This document shows positions 1 through 8,391 of a stretch of DNA of 64,000 bases, piece by piece. The notes under the pieces are model-generated. The model had not been told where the DNA came from, did not search any database, and worked only from the letters and a program-made list of their open reading frames with translations. Source of the stretch: an uncultured Cohaesibacter sp. Its GTDB lineage: Bacteria > Pseudomonadota > Alphaproteobacteria > Rhizobiales > Cohaesibacteraceae. Both the position numbers and the translations under genes were made by a program. The first letter of the stretch is position 1, and every line of letters starts with the position of its first letter. Location of the stretch: contig NZ_OY821667.1 in assembly GCF_963682185.1 (NCBI RefSeq), forward strand, positions 3,113,501 through 3,177,500, in the 5' to 3' direction.

Positions 1-199
1 AGTATTGACTTCAGCAGCTATCTGATCACCGCACCGTTCGCGCACCCATCTTGCAGAAGGAGTGTCCGCGTGGACAACGATCCAACGATCCGGGGCTCCA
101 GATGCTGCGAAGGGTGCGAACGTAACGCGGCGCATTTTGCGTGCGGCCAATCCGGTCTGTGTCGGGCGCTGTGAGCGAAATCCTATCGATGCCTCTCGC

Positions 200-428
200 C
201 GTTGTATGGACAGCACATCTTCGCCCTGAAGAAGTCGAACGCGTAAATCAGGTGGAGTGCCTCAACGAGCACCTCTTTGCCAATTTGCCAGCGGCCATAA
301 GGCTGATTGAAGAATGGAGAATTGACTACAACACCAACAGACCTCATACAGCCCTAGATGGACTAACCCCAATCGAGTTCGCAACTAGATCCAGACGGGA
401 TCAAAACTGGAACAGAGCTAACTTTTAA
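200..428 (+). pseudogene. IS3-family transposase C-terminal fragment
   Basis: The last ~57 residues, beginning ECLNEHLF and containing DYNTNRPH and LTPIEFA, match the C-terminal end of the DDE integrase core of IS3-family OrfB transposases. A full OrfB has about 270-300 residues with its catalytic D-D-E triad upstream. Here the triad region is missing or scrambled, and upstream of about position 250 the reading frame no longer resembles the family. No matching terminal inverted repeats were found. This is a dead remnant, consistent with the decayed mobile DNA that follows. Confidence 0.7.
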
Positions 429-1606
429 ACGGGTACATAAAGGGGAGCACGTCATCATCACAAAAAACATGGCGTGTTCATCCTCCAAATCTTGAGTTAT
501 TATTATTTGTAACTGTTAAAGAAATTCTACAAATCTACAAAATCTTATGTGGTATTTATAAGAATGACATAATAAAGCCATGCTCTATTCCCTTGGTGTT
601 AAGGCGTGTCGGGATCCAAATCGAGTATTGATGGATGGGTCTTTCTGTTCGCTCAATTCCTCAACCAGCTTCCTCAAAAACCGGCTACTTACTGTTACCC
701 AATTCATGAAGGAGTGCCTTTCAGAAGCTTTCCCTCTGCGGTACCTGTAAAAAGATCAAATCCGTTTTTTTGTGGGGGGGTACCGGCCTCGCGGCCGGTG
801 TCCTATACGATCTTTAGTGATGATAATTCAGTCTATGCCATCGCACGATCCTGATGGGCCTGTTCCCCGACGGTGAGCCCCTTGAGGTTTATCTTTTCCA
901 TTTGTCCACTCCTTGGGAAAGGCCCCACCAAATGATGTCAGGCGATAATACCCTGCTTCCTGGCCTGCAGACGATGAGCTGCATTCAGGCGCTCGGATCG
1001 AGATTGCAATAGGTCTCGCTCTTTCCTCCGCTTAGCCATCAACCGGTCTTCTATCTCTGACTGGGTCTCTATGATGCTATCTCTGAGGATGGATTGAGTC
1101 CGCGTTTGCTTGCGAGATGCCGGGAGATCAAGAGGAAACGATGACAGGCCATTCGACTGCAGCAAATGTCACGCGTCACTTGAAAGGCAGCATTGAGGAA
1201 CAATGGTAACTAGGAGCACTTTTGCTGTCGCACTGGCGTTACATTGCTTGACGCCGTCATTTGCTTTGGGCTTTCAGATGCACACTTTCTTCCTTTTGTG
1301 CCGTCTTTGTTGAGCCCTGTGCCGTATCATCTTAGAAATCCATTTTGCTCTGATCTCCGCAATCGGTCTCTTCAACTGGCCTGATCTGGACGAAGATCGG
1401 CTACCGCCTCGATTGCCTAGGCCGCAATGGTTCGGATTGGCTTTCTTCCCCTGTCGGCAAATGACATTCCTCGCGAAACAACAAAGCCACGCCTCTCCAT
1501 CCTCCGCTGTGCTTCGGTCGCAAGGATGCGTCGGCAATCGTCTTCGGCCTTTTGATCGCCATCGAGACCGCATGGTGCGGGATCGGAAACAAAATGGAGA
1601 TTTAAA
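429..1606. other. Degenerate intergenic stretch with no convincing gene
   Basis: Several open frames exist here. The largest on the minus strand at the right end is only the antisense of the DUF736 gene. A 75-codon minus-strand frame at 938-1165 has a charged, helix-prone C-terminal half but no clear ribosome binding site and no recognisable family, so I do not call it. The only clear structure is the hairpin at 782-799. The stretch reads as decayed mobile-element DNA. Confidence 0.5.
782..799. repeat. Perfect 7-bp inverted repeat, 4-nt loop
   Basis: The arms ACCGGCC and GGCCGGT are separated by TCGC and directly preceded by a run of eight G. There is no T run after it on either strand, so it is not an intrinsic terminator. 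It may be an end or recombination site of a lost element; its function is unknown. Confidence 0.4.
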
Positions 1607-1933
1607 ATGGCTACCATCGGCACCTTCAAGAAGAACGGCACCAACGAATACACTGGCGAAATCGTCACTCTCAGCGTCCAGGCAAAAGGCGTCCGCATCG
1701 TCCCCGATATTCGTGCATCTGGCGAAAACGCTCCCAGCCACCGTGTCCTTGTCGGCCGTGCAGAAATTGGCGCAGCCTGGTCCAAGAGTTCCAGCGAAGG
1801 GCGTGATTACCTTGGCCTCAAACTGGATGATCCCAGCTTCACAGCTCCCATATATGCCAACCTCTTCGATGACGAAGATGGCGAGAGCTACATCCTGATC
1901 TGGTCTCGTCCCGATGGACACCGTGGCGAATGA
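1607..1933 (+). CDS. DUF736 family protein
   Basis: This 108-residue protein begins MATIGTFKK and contains GAAWSKSSSEGRDYLGLKLDDPSF followed by PIYANLF, written here in parts because these are the hallmark segments of DUF736 (GAAWxKxSxEGRDYLxVKLDDPSF). DUF736 proteins are small, of unknown biochemical role, and common on rhizobial plasmids and integrative conjugative elements, where they often sit near replication or transfer genes. A GGAG ribosome binding site lies about 10 bases before the ATG. The gene is full length and is followed by a good intrinsic terminator, so it may still be expressed although its surroundings are decayed. It marks this end of the window as former mobile DNA. Confidence 0.85.
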   Translation: MATIGTFKKNGTNEYTGEIVTLSVQAKGVRIVPDIRASGENAPSHRVLVGRAEIGAAWSKSSSEGRDYLGLKLDDPSFTAPIYANLFDDEDGESYILIWSRPDGHRGE

Positions 1934-1943
1934 CATCGCAAGC

Positions 1944-1969
1944 GCTCCGGTGAAAGCCGGAGCCTTTTT
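1944..1969 (+). terminator. Intrinsic terminator after the DUF736 gene
   Basis: The arms GCTCCGG and CCGGAGC enclose a 6-nt loop and are followed by CTTTTTC. It lies 11 bases after the DUF736 stop codon. Confidence 0.75.
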
Positions 1970-2154
1970 CATTTAGCAACAGCCAACTTCAATCTGAAAG
2001 TTTCATTCAGTAGATTGACGCACTGATTTGTCCGATTTGCCGCCATCTTCACGCTGGAATTCGACGAAGAAGAACTGCGTCTTGTATCTTGAGCCCTTAC
2101 GGGTCTGGATGGAGCTCAATAGAAATGACAATCATCTAGGAAAGGTTAGATATC

Positions 2155-2376
2155 ATGGTTCAGCCAGATCGTATCATCCGCCTTAAAACAGTCCTCGCAA
2201 GAAGCGGATTGTCGCGCTCAACGCTCTATCGCAAGATTGGAGAGGGCACATTCCCCGCCCAGATAAAGATCAGTGTACATGGTGCAGGATGGCGGGAATC
2301 CGAAGTCAACCGCTGGATTGACAATCCTATGAACTGGAGACCAAAGAGCGATCATGAACCCGCAGATGATGAGTAG
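2155..2376 (+). CDS. AlpA family phage/element transcriptional regulator
   Basis: This 73-residue protein has the MerR-like winged helix-turn-helix of the AlpA family: LARSGLSRSTLYRKIGEGTFP is the recognition region (residues about 14-34), followed by KIS, the GWRESEVNRWI segment and a short acidic tail. AlpA proteins activate excision or integrase genes of P4-type and CP4-57-type elements. An AGGAAAGG ribosome binding site lies about 11 bases before the ATG. Integrase remnants lie just downstream on both strands, which fits this element context. The protein is complete, so it may still be active. Confidence 0.85.
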   Translation: MVQPDRIIRLKTVLARSGLSRSTLYRKIGEGTFPAQIKISVHGAGWRESEVNRWIDNPMNWRPKSDHEPADDE

Positions 2377-2426
2377 ACTGGCTAGGAAGCGTTGTTGACT
2401 TCAGGTGTCCTCGACTCACGCTTCGG

Positions 2427-2940
2427 CTAGCATCTTCCTGTTAGAAACTGTTCCCAGTCTCTCAGTACCTGCCGCCGTCTTTCTAGCATGTCTGAACGGT
2501 GGAAGGCGCGTTCAACGTCGGATCCGACCTTGTGGGCCAAACTGATCTCTGCAAGGTTTCGCTCATATCCTCGCTCTGCCTCGCAGTCCCGAAAGCTTGA
2601 TCATAGACCGTGAGGAACCGCTGGGCGTTTTGAGCGAGGGTCAAGCCAACCCTGATTACCAGCATTCAGTTCGCTTTCTTGCATCCGACGCATGACCGAA
2701 GAGAGGGACATGTCAGAGAGCTTTCCCCCTTTGATGGAGAAGAAGACGTAGGGGGCAGTCTTCGTGTTCAGGAATGGACTTCAGCAATTCCTCAGCGGCC
2801 TCAGGCTGTGGCACGCGATGTTCATTGCCTGCCTTCATTCGTCCCGCAGGAATGGTCCACAACGGGCCATCCGGTGCGTTCAGGTCCAGTTCATCCCAAG
2901 TTAAGCCGCGAACTTCGTCTGAGCGGGCGAGAGTTGGCAC
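2427..2940 (-). pseudogene. P4-type tyrosine integrase, broken remnant
   Basis: Two blocks on the minus strand belong to one phage-type integrase gene. The upstream block (2940 down to about 2713) encodes SDEVRGLTWDELDL, then WTIPAGRMKAGNEHRVP, the conserved region around the first catalytic Arg (normally RSGEVRGL) of P4-type tyrosine recombinases. The downstream block, in another frame and ending at a TAG whose complement is 2427-2429, encodes ERNLAEISLAHKVGSDVERA and then RRRQVLRDWEQFL, the usual extreme C-terminus of these enzymes. The N-terminal arm-binding part, the HxxR box and the Tyr nucleophile region are missing or frameshifted. It is inactive. Confidence 0.75.
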
Positions 2941-2949
2941 TAAGCGGTG

Positions 2950-3098
2950 CTAAGAAATTTTATAGCGGCAAGAAAATGAAACTCTTTGATAAGGGCATGG
3001 AAAAGATATCTATTGTCTGCTGCGAGAATATCACCTTGCAGAACATTCCGCTTGAAGCCTATGAATATATAGCCAATGGTAAGATTACACTCGAATGA
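2950..3098 (+). pseudogene. C-terminal fragment of an ISP-type restriction helicase
   Basis: In the plus-strand frame ending at the TGA at 3096-3098, about 45 residues run KKMKLFDKGMEKISIVCC, then ENITLQNIPLEAYEYIANGK. This resembles the C-terminal end of the large 'predicted helicase' proteins of single-polypeptide (ISP) restriction-modification systems, where IPLEAYEYVVNGK is strongly conserved; that match is from memory of the family. Nothing upstream in the same frame continues the match, because the left neighbour is the opposite-strand integrase remnant. It appears to be a deletion scar joining two elements. Confidence 0.55.
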
Positions 3099-3177
3099 GT
3101 TATGAGGTTTTCCAGCCTTGCCAACAATTACTTGTGGAGAAAAAGTGGACACGAACCCGTGCACTAGAGAGGGAACT

Positions 3178-3198
3178 GGGGTAACAGTCGGGGTAACA
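3178..3198 (+). repeat. Direct repeat pair GGGGTAACA, 12-bp period
   Basis: GGGGTAACA occurs at 3178-3186 and again at 3190-3198. A similar but different pair lies about 155 bp downstream before the integrase fragment. Such short tandem pairs in front of tyrosine-integrase starts could be binding sites for the integrase or its directionality factor; that role is an inference. Confidence 0.5.
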
Positions 3199-3334
3199 AA
3201 TAGTTAAAAGTAGTAAAAGAATAAAACAAATCAGTGAATTATGATAAAAATTCGAGTCCTCTCCTGGCACCATTCATCCTCAAAATTGAATGGTCACAAA
3301 GAGTTAAGCTCTTTCAATGGCTTGGTTGTCACCC

Positions 3335-3357
3335 GGTGGTACAAACGGGTGGTACAA
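3335..3357 (+). repeat. Direct repeat pair GGTGGTACAA, 13-bp period
   Basis: GGTGGTACAA occurs at 3335-3344 and 3348-3357, directly before the ATG of the integrase N-terminal fragment at 3369. The layout parallels the GGGGTAACA pair at 3178-3198. It may be a recombinase or excisionase binding site that outlived the gene. Confidence 0.5.
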
Positions 3358-3368
3358 TGGTCATCTTA

Positions 3369-3524
3369 ATGACCTACCCTTTCAAGCATCCCAAGACCGG
3401 CATTTACGACTACCGCAAGGTCGTCCCAGTGCCTCTCAGAGCTGTAATTGGGAAGCGGGAAGAGAAACGATCCCTCAAGACAAAAGATCCCCAGATCGCC
3501 ATCCCCCATTTTTCATCGTGTTGA
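3369..3524 (+). pseudogene. DUF6538-type tyrosine integrase, N-terminal fragment
   Basis: Starting at the ATG at 3369, the frame reads MTYPFKHPKTGIYDYRKVV and then RAVIGKREEKRSLKTKDP. This is the N-terminal arm-binding domain typical of integrases with a DUF6538 domain (FRHPxTGxYYxRRxVP...IGKREIKxSLKTKDP). After about 50 residues the match ends and a stop codon follows. A full enzyme would have 350-550 residues. It is a second integrase, different from the minus-strand remnant at 2427-2940, so at least two elements have been at this locus. Confidence 0.7.
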
Positions 3525-3597
3525 ATTGAATAAGCCACAGGCACGCATCGGCAGGGTTGCTCCACAAAGTGGGGCGCTAGCGTTTTCACCATGTGGT

Positions 3598-5160
3598 TTA
3601 TCCGTTGGCCAACAGGTCATGAGAGTGCGGCGTTTCGAGCAGTTTGAGGGTTTCTTCACTGCTGGCTGGTGTGCCCAGATAATATCCCTGACCGCGACTA
3701 CAGCCCAGCTCTATCAGGGCTGCGAGCTGGTTGCTGGTCTCGACGCCCTCGGCGGTGGTTTCCATGCCAAGGGAAGAGCCCAGCGCCAGCATGCTCTTGA
3801 CGATGGTCATGCGCTTTTCATCGGTCTGGAAACTGTCGATGAAGCTGCGGTCGATCTTGATCTTGTTGAAATCGAGATGGGAGAGCTGCGACAGGTTGGA
3901 ATAGCCAGTCCCGAAATCATCCAGTGAGATGCGGATGCCCAGTTGGTGCATCTGATAGATGATCTCGGTGGCCGTATCCAGTTCGTTGATAAGGGCCGTT
4001 TCGGTGATCTCCAGCTCAAGGCGATGGGGTGGGAAGTCCACCTCATTAAGCAGCTTGAGTATGCGCAGCCCAAGATGCGGATCGGAGAGCTGCAGCGGAG
4101 AAATATTGAAAGACAGCGAAACGGTATCGGGCCACTTTTTGGCATCAAGGCATGCCACCCGAAGCAAGTGATCCGAGAGTTCGGTGATGACGCCGATTTC
4201 TTCGGCAATTCTGATAAATTCTGTCGGAGGGACAAAGCCATGTCCCTTGCGATTCCAGCGGGCCAGCGCTTCAAAGCCGCTGATTTCGCCCGTATCGAGT
4301 TCTACCAATGGCTGGTAGAAGGGCTTGATTTCATTGTTGGCGATCGCGTTGAGCAGATCTTTTTCCAGCTGCGCCCGTTCCATATTGGTAATCAGCATCT
4401 CCGGCTCGAAGCGGGCAACGCGCTTGGTCCGGGACCGTTTGGCCGAATACATGGCCAGATCGGCAAAATGGATAGCATCGGAGAGCGTATCTGCATCTTC
4501 TCCAAGAATGCTCAACCCGACGCTGACGCCGACAATCTGGGTCGTCCCGTCGATTTCGATAGGGTGCACCAGTTGCTGTGCAATCTCTTCGGCAAAGACT
4601 ATAGGGTCCGTGTTTGATGGAATATTTGTGAAGGCCAGAAACTCGTCACCACCAAGGCGGAACGCCAGTTCAACGCCTTTGGCGTTCATGATGCGTTCGG
4701 AGATTTCCTTAAGGACGGTATCTCCAGCCTGATGCCCCAAAAGATCATTGGCTTTCTTGAAATCATTCAGATCCAGAGACAATAGGCCGAAGCGTTTGAA
4801 CCTGGACGTATAGGTCTCGCAGCAATTGCCATCCGACAACTTCTGCAAATAACGCCTGTTGGGCAACCGAGTGAGACTGTCATGCTTGGAAAGCCACTCC
4901 AGTTCATCTTCTGCCCGGATTCTGCGTTTGATTTCCCTGTTTTTCTGCAATTGGTATCGCAGCGTGTAGAACAGGCCGGCACTGCCAAAGCAGAGAATGG
5001 CCCAGACGATTTCATCTAGCTCGTAGTCTTCGTGGGATCTTGAATAGGTATAAAACGATTCAAATACATCATTTTCGGCACCAAGTAGCCATACCATCGC
5101 AGCCAAGCATAGTATGATGCCAAGTTCAAAATGTTTTTTCCCGAAGGCAACGACTGACAT
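3598..5160 (-). CDS. Membrane GGDEF-EAL cyclic-di-GMP enzyme
   Basis: This 520-residue protein has two N-terminal hydrophobic segments (about residues 11-27 and 51-66), a short linker, a GGDEF domain (about 85-250) and an EAL domain (about 260-510). GGDEF at residues 170-174 is intact, so diguanylate cyclase activity is possible. The EAL signature FEALARW is at 296-302, and DDFGTGYSNL is also present, so phosphodiesterase activity is possible too. The net direction cannot be told from sequence. No periplasmic sensor domain is large enough to recognise; about 20 residues lie between the two membrane segments. The ATG has an AGGAG site 10 bases upstream. The gene stands alone at the border of the decayed mobile island. 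Confidence 0.92.
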   Translation of the reverse strand: MSVVAFGKKHFELGIILCLAAMVWLLGAENDVFESFYTYSRSHEDYELDEIVWAILCFGSAGLFYTLRYQLQKNREIKRRIRAEDELEWLSKHDSLTRLPNRRYLQKLSDGNCCETYTSRFKRFGLLSLDLNDFKKANDLLGHQAGDTVLKEISERIMNAKGVELAFRLGGDEFLAFTNIPSNTDPIVFAEEIAQQLVHPIEIDGTTQIVGVSVGLSILGEDADTLSDAIHFADLAMYSAKRSRTKRVARFEPEMLITNMERAQLEKDLLNAIANNEIKPFYQPLVELDTGEISGFEALARWNRKGHGFVPPTEFIRIAEEIGVITELSDHLLRVACLDAKKWPDTVSLSFNISPLQLSDPHLGLRILKLLNEVDFPPHRLELEITETALINELDTATEIIYQMHQLGIRISLDDFGTGYSNLSQLSHLDFNKIKIDRSFIDSFQTDEKRMTIVKSMLALGSSLGMETTAEGVETSNQLAALIELGCSRGQGYYLGTPASSEETLKLLETPHSHDLLANG

Positions 5161-5565
5161 GTCGGCTCATGCTCCTGAGGCAGAAATACTTTATCTCTTC
5201 TAAAATCGCACAAGACCGTAGAGAATCTATTAATTGCCCTTGTCACTTTTTACGATCAATGCAGTCAGGTGTTCCTGTTTGCGGAAATTTAGTGATGTAG
5301 AACAGATAGTTGCAAGATCCCCTTGGTCTTAAGAAAGGGAGAGAGAACAGGAAGCAATAGAGGATGAAGCGCGGGCTCGAGGGCCATTATGCGCTATCAA
5401 TGGGAGCCTCAGGTTGCATATCATGCTATTCGTATGCAAAATGCGGGGCTGTCATGACCTGACAAACCCACAATAAGTGATTCCTTCCCGGACGATCCCT
5501 CACACAAGCAGTGCGATGGCCTTTAGCCATAATCAACGGCACCAACCAGGCGCCTCAGGAGAGAC
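5161..5565. other. Divergent promoter region between the GGDEF-EAL and MFS genes
   Basis: This 405-bp gap separates two divergent genes and must hold both promoters. No RNA gene or conserved peptide was recognised. The only clear symmetry is the inverted repeat at 5414-5439. Confidence 0.4.
5414..5439. promoter_or_regulatory. Candidate operator: TTGCATA-N12-TATGCAA
   Basis: The perfect 7-bp arms TTGCATA (5414-5420) and TATGCAA (5433-5439) lie about 127 bp upstream of the MFS start. The size and spacing suit a dimeric repressor. The binding protein is unknown; the ROK regulator that converges on the MFS gene is one candidate. Confidence 0.35.
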
Positions 5566-6777
5566 ATGCTCACATTTATCAGACAGAATAGCCGGTGGCT
5601 CGGTGCAGGCTTTTTGCTCACTTTTGCTTCCTCTTTCGGCCAGACCTGGTTTATTTCGCTGTTCGCAACAGAAGTAAAACTTGAGTTCGGTTTGAGCGAT
5701 GGTGCGTGGGGCTCACTTTATACCGCGGCTACCCTCAGTTCTGCTTTGCTGATGTTCTGGCTCGGCTCTCTGGCTGATAAGGTCGCCCTGTCTCGTCTTG
5801 CTCCGGCCATCTCGCTCATCTTTGCTATTGCGGCGTTGGGCTTCAGTTTTTCCAGCTCGGTGGTCATGCTCGGGATCTTTATCTTTCTGTTGCGCTTTTG
5901 CGGGCAGGGGATGTTTGGGCACCTCGCCATGACGGCCATGGGGCGCTGGTTTGATGCCTCGCGCGGGCGGGCCGTTTCGATTGCCATGCTGGGGCATCCA
6001 CTGGGTGAAGTGGTCATTCCTCTGGTTGCCGTGTTTGCCATCGCATCCATCGGCTGGAATCTGACATGGGTTACTGTTTCTGTGATCCTCGTCCTGATTG
6101 TTGCGCCAGCTTTGTGGTTTCTTTCCCTTGATGACCGCTCTCCAGTGGGCAAAAAGGCCGAGCAGACCCTGACAAAGGGGCTTGGTGGACGTCACTGGAC
6201 GCGAAGCGATGCGGCACGGCACTGGCTTTTGCCTGCTCTGATCCCGATGTTGCTGACACCCGGCTTCATTGTAACCGTCATGTTCTTCCACCAGACCCAT
6301 ATTGCCGACGTCAAGGGATGGTCGCTGATGGAAATGGCGCCGGGCTATTCCTTCTTCGCCTCGGCCACCGTTGCCTCCACCTTTCTCATGGGGTGGGCGT
6401 CCGATCGATTTGGCCCGGAGCGCTTGCTCCCGGTCATTCTGATTCCCATGGGGCTTGGTGTGCTGCTGATAACCGTCGGCGATCCGGTATGGAGCTGGTA
6501 CGCCGTGTTGGCGCTGTGCGGTGTTACTCAGGGGCTGTCGGGTGCTTTCTGGGGTGTGTTCCTGCCGGTGGCTTACGGGACGCGCTATCTTGGTGCCATT
6601 CGGGCCTTGACGACCACCGTCATGGTCTTTTCCACGGCAATCGGTCCGGGCATCACCGGTCTCTTCATCGATGCTGGTGTGTTCTTTCCCACGCAGAGCA
6701 TTTTTATGAGCATCTGGTGCTTTATCTTCTCGCTGATCAGTTTCGTCATCGCGCGACGTTTGAAGCGGGAAAACTGA
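5566..6777 (+). CDS. MFS transporter
   Basis: This 403-residue hydrophobic protein has about 12 predicted membrane helices and the usual 6+6 layout of the major facilitator superfamily. Helices 2-3 are joined by GSLADKVALSRL, a variant of the family's G-x-L-a-D-r-x-G loop motif, and a second-half counterpart is GWASDRFGPERLL. The central cytoplasmic loop is around residues 195-215. The substrate is unknown; the general look is that of monocarboxylate- or nitrate-type facilitators, but no residue settles this. An AGGAGAG site stands just before the ATG. The gene is convergent with the ROK regulator, with 63 bp between their stops and no obvious terminator. Confidence 0.85.
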   Translation: MLTFIRQNSRWLGAGFLLTFASSFGQTWFISLFATEVKLEFGLSDGAWGSLYTAATLSSALLMFWLGSLADKVALSRLAPAISLIFAIAALGFSFSSSVVMLGIFIFLLRFCGQGMFGHLAMTAMGRWFDASRGRAVSIAMLGHPLGEVVIPLVAVFAIASIGWNLTWVTVSVILVLIVAPALWFLSLDDRSPVGKKAEQTLTKGLGGRHWTRSDAARHWLLPALIPMLLTPGFIVTVMFFHQTHIADVKGWSLMEMAPGYSFFASATVASTFLMGWASDRFGPERLLPVILIPMGLGVLLITVGDPVWSWYAVLALCGVTQGLSGAFWGVFLPVAYGTRYLGAIRALTTTVMVFSTAIGPGITGLFIDAGVFFPTQSIFMSIWCFIFSLISFVIARRLKREN

Positions 6778-6840
6778 TGTCTGGCTAATGCCTGACTCGT
6801 ATCTGAAGCTGCGAAGAACGAAAGAGGCGCCCGGATTGCG

Positions 6841-8088
6841 TCACTGTGAACGCAGAAGCGTGTTCTGGTCGATCATGTGGTTCTGATTGATCAAGGTCGC
6901 CGCGCCGCCCAGAATGCGGGCCTTGCGCCCCACATGACCGGCATCAATTTCCGGCATCGTAACGCCCTGTAAATCGATGATGTCCATTTGATGACGAAAT
7001 TCATCGACCAGACGCTGGCGGATTTCTGCCGGAAAGGCGCCGTCTATCACCACGCCCTCAAAGTCGATCACGGCAAGAGCCGAGACGGTTGCATGCGCCA
7101 GATTGCGGGCCGCCCGGTGGATCCAGTTCGAGACATAGGGCTCTAGAGTGCTCCAGTCAGTGGCTTCATCATAGATATCCAGCGGCTCCTTGTTGTCCGC
7201 CTTCAGCCAATGCTCCAGAACCACCAGCGAGGCATGGTCGACCAGCCGGTCGCCCTCCTTGCCTGGCACGCGCATGGGGCCGAAGCCGCCCGCATTGCCC
7301 TTCCTGCCGGCAAAGACGCTGCCATTGAGCACGATGCCGCCGCCCACGAAGGTGCCGATAAAAAAGTAGATCCAGTCCTGCAATGTGCTGCGTGAGCCGA
7401 AGACGAGTTCTGCACGGCAGGCCGCCGTTGCATCATTTTCAAATACGATGGTCCATGGCACAAGCTCTTGCAATGCCTCGACCAGAGAGAAATCCCGCCA
7501 GGCACTCATCACCTCGGAAGGAGCATCAAACTCGCTTGTCCAGCTCCATAGCTCGAACGGCATAGCGAGGCCCATTCCGGCAATAGAGCCGCGATTCTGC
7601 TTGGCTGCCCGCAGCAGAGGGGTCAGGTTGTCTTTGAAGAATGTCAGCGTCCCTTCCGGCGTCGGATAAGGGATGATCAGGCGCTTGGATGCTTTGACCT
7701 TACCGAGAAAATCAATGACGGCAAGTTCCATACTCCGGCGCCCGACGGCAAAGGCCACATAGTGGCGGACCTCCGGATCAAGACGCATCGGCGTTGATGG
7801 CTGACCGATCCGGCCCCGGATCGGTTCATCGCGCAAAAGAAACCCGTCCTCTTCCAGCGTCCGGAAAATCGTAGAAATGGCATTGGGGGAAAGGCCGGTC
7901 GCACGGGTGGCATCAGCCTTGGTGACAGCGCCCTGTTCCCGGATCAATTGCAGCACCAGACGTTCATTATAGCTTCTGATCGCAACCTGATTGGAGCCTT
8001 TCTGAAAGCTGCGCTGGAGCGTGTCGGGATTGTTCTTGTTCATATTATCGACTTTCAAACGAGCGCTTCTGATCAGGCCGGATGCCAT
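6841..8088 (-). CDS. ROK family transcriptional regulator, probably of the adjacent fructose importer
   Basis: This 415-residue protein has an N-terminal winged helix-turn-helix (about residues 35-95, with EQGAVTKADATRATGLSPNA) joined to a ROK sugar-kinase-like domain. In the ROK part, FENDATAACRAE and IGTFVGGGIVLNGSVFAG are the family's catalytic-Asp and phosphate-binding segments. The zinc CXCGXXGC motif of classic NagC/Mlc proteins is not seen, as in many alphaproteobacterial ROK regulators. It is divergent from frcBCAK, so a fructose- or hexose-responsive repressor of that operon is likely. The ATG at 8088 has GGCGGAA upstream; an internal ATG at 8043 is an alternative start giving 400 residues. 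Confidence 0.85.
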   Translation of the reverse strand: MASGLIRSARLKVDNMNKNNPDTLQRSFQKGSNQVAIRSYNERLVLQLIREQGAVTKADATRATGLSPNAISTIFRTLEEDGFLLRDEPIRGRIGQPSTPMRLDPEVRHYVAFAVGRRSMELAVIDFLGKVKASKRLIIPYPTPEGTLTFFKDNLTPLLRAAKQNRGSIAGMGLAMPFELWSWTSEFDAPSEVMSAWRDFSLVEALQELVPWTIVFENDATAACRAELVFGSRSTLQDWIYFFIGTFVGGGIVLNGSVFAGRKGNAGGFGPMRVPGKEGDRLVDHASLVVLEHWLKADNKEPLDIYDEATDWSTLEPYVSNWIHRAARNLAHATVSALAVIDFEGVVIDGAFPAEIRQRLVDEFRHQMDIIDLQGVTMPEIDAGHVGRKARILGGAATLINQNHMIDQNTLLRSQ

Positions 8089-8391
8089 GATTGCTGTTCC
8101 GCCATACTAGAAATCCCCCCTATTGTCTGCAAGCGCAAATGCGCGTCAATGCGTCCATTGTCTTATTAATTCATTAGGAAGTATTTATTGACAAGCCTTT
8201 CATAACAGGGGTACGTAAGAGCATGACGGCGGTTTGGCCGTCGGGAGGAAGCTTCGAGACGACACTTCAAGATATGAGCCGATTGTGCCCATTCGAGGCT
8301 TTTTGCCCATGGAGGAGACTTCTGCTGGCCGGGTTGGGGGACCTTGCCCGAGAGAGCAGAAGATTGAGGCAATAGAACCTGGAGTTCACTT
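8089..8391. promoter_or_regulatory. Divergent control region of the ROK regulator and frcB
   Basis: The region holds a short palindrome GCGCAAATGCGC (8133-8144), which may be the ROK operator, and a TTGACA hexamer at 8188-8193 with no convincing -10 partner. A hairpin GACGGC/GCCGTC lies at 8225-8242. A longer leader stem-loop is listed separately. Operator assignment is an inference from position. Confidence 0.4.
8319..8362 (+). other. Stem-loop in the frcB leader
   Basis: The perfect 8-bp arms CTTCTGCT (8319-8326) and AGCAGAAG (8355-8362) enclose a 28-nt loop that can itself fold (CGGG/CCCG). The structure ends about 29 bases before the frcB ATG, in the expected 5' untranslated region, and could affect translation or mRNA stability. 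No known riboswitch was recognised. Confidence 0.35.

Noticed and set aside
606-854. 82-codon plus-strand frame
   Set aside because: GTG start without a ribosome binding site; it spans the hairpin at 782-799 and matches nothing known.
938-1165. 75-codon minus-strand frame
   Set aside because: Charged and helix-prone but without a ribosome binding site, family or conserved neighbour.
1274-1972. Long minus-strand open frame over DUF736
   Set aside because: It is the antisense of the DUF736 gene and has no family similarity or ribosome binding site.
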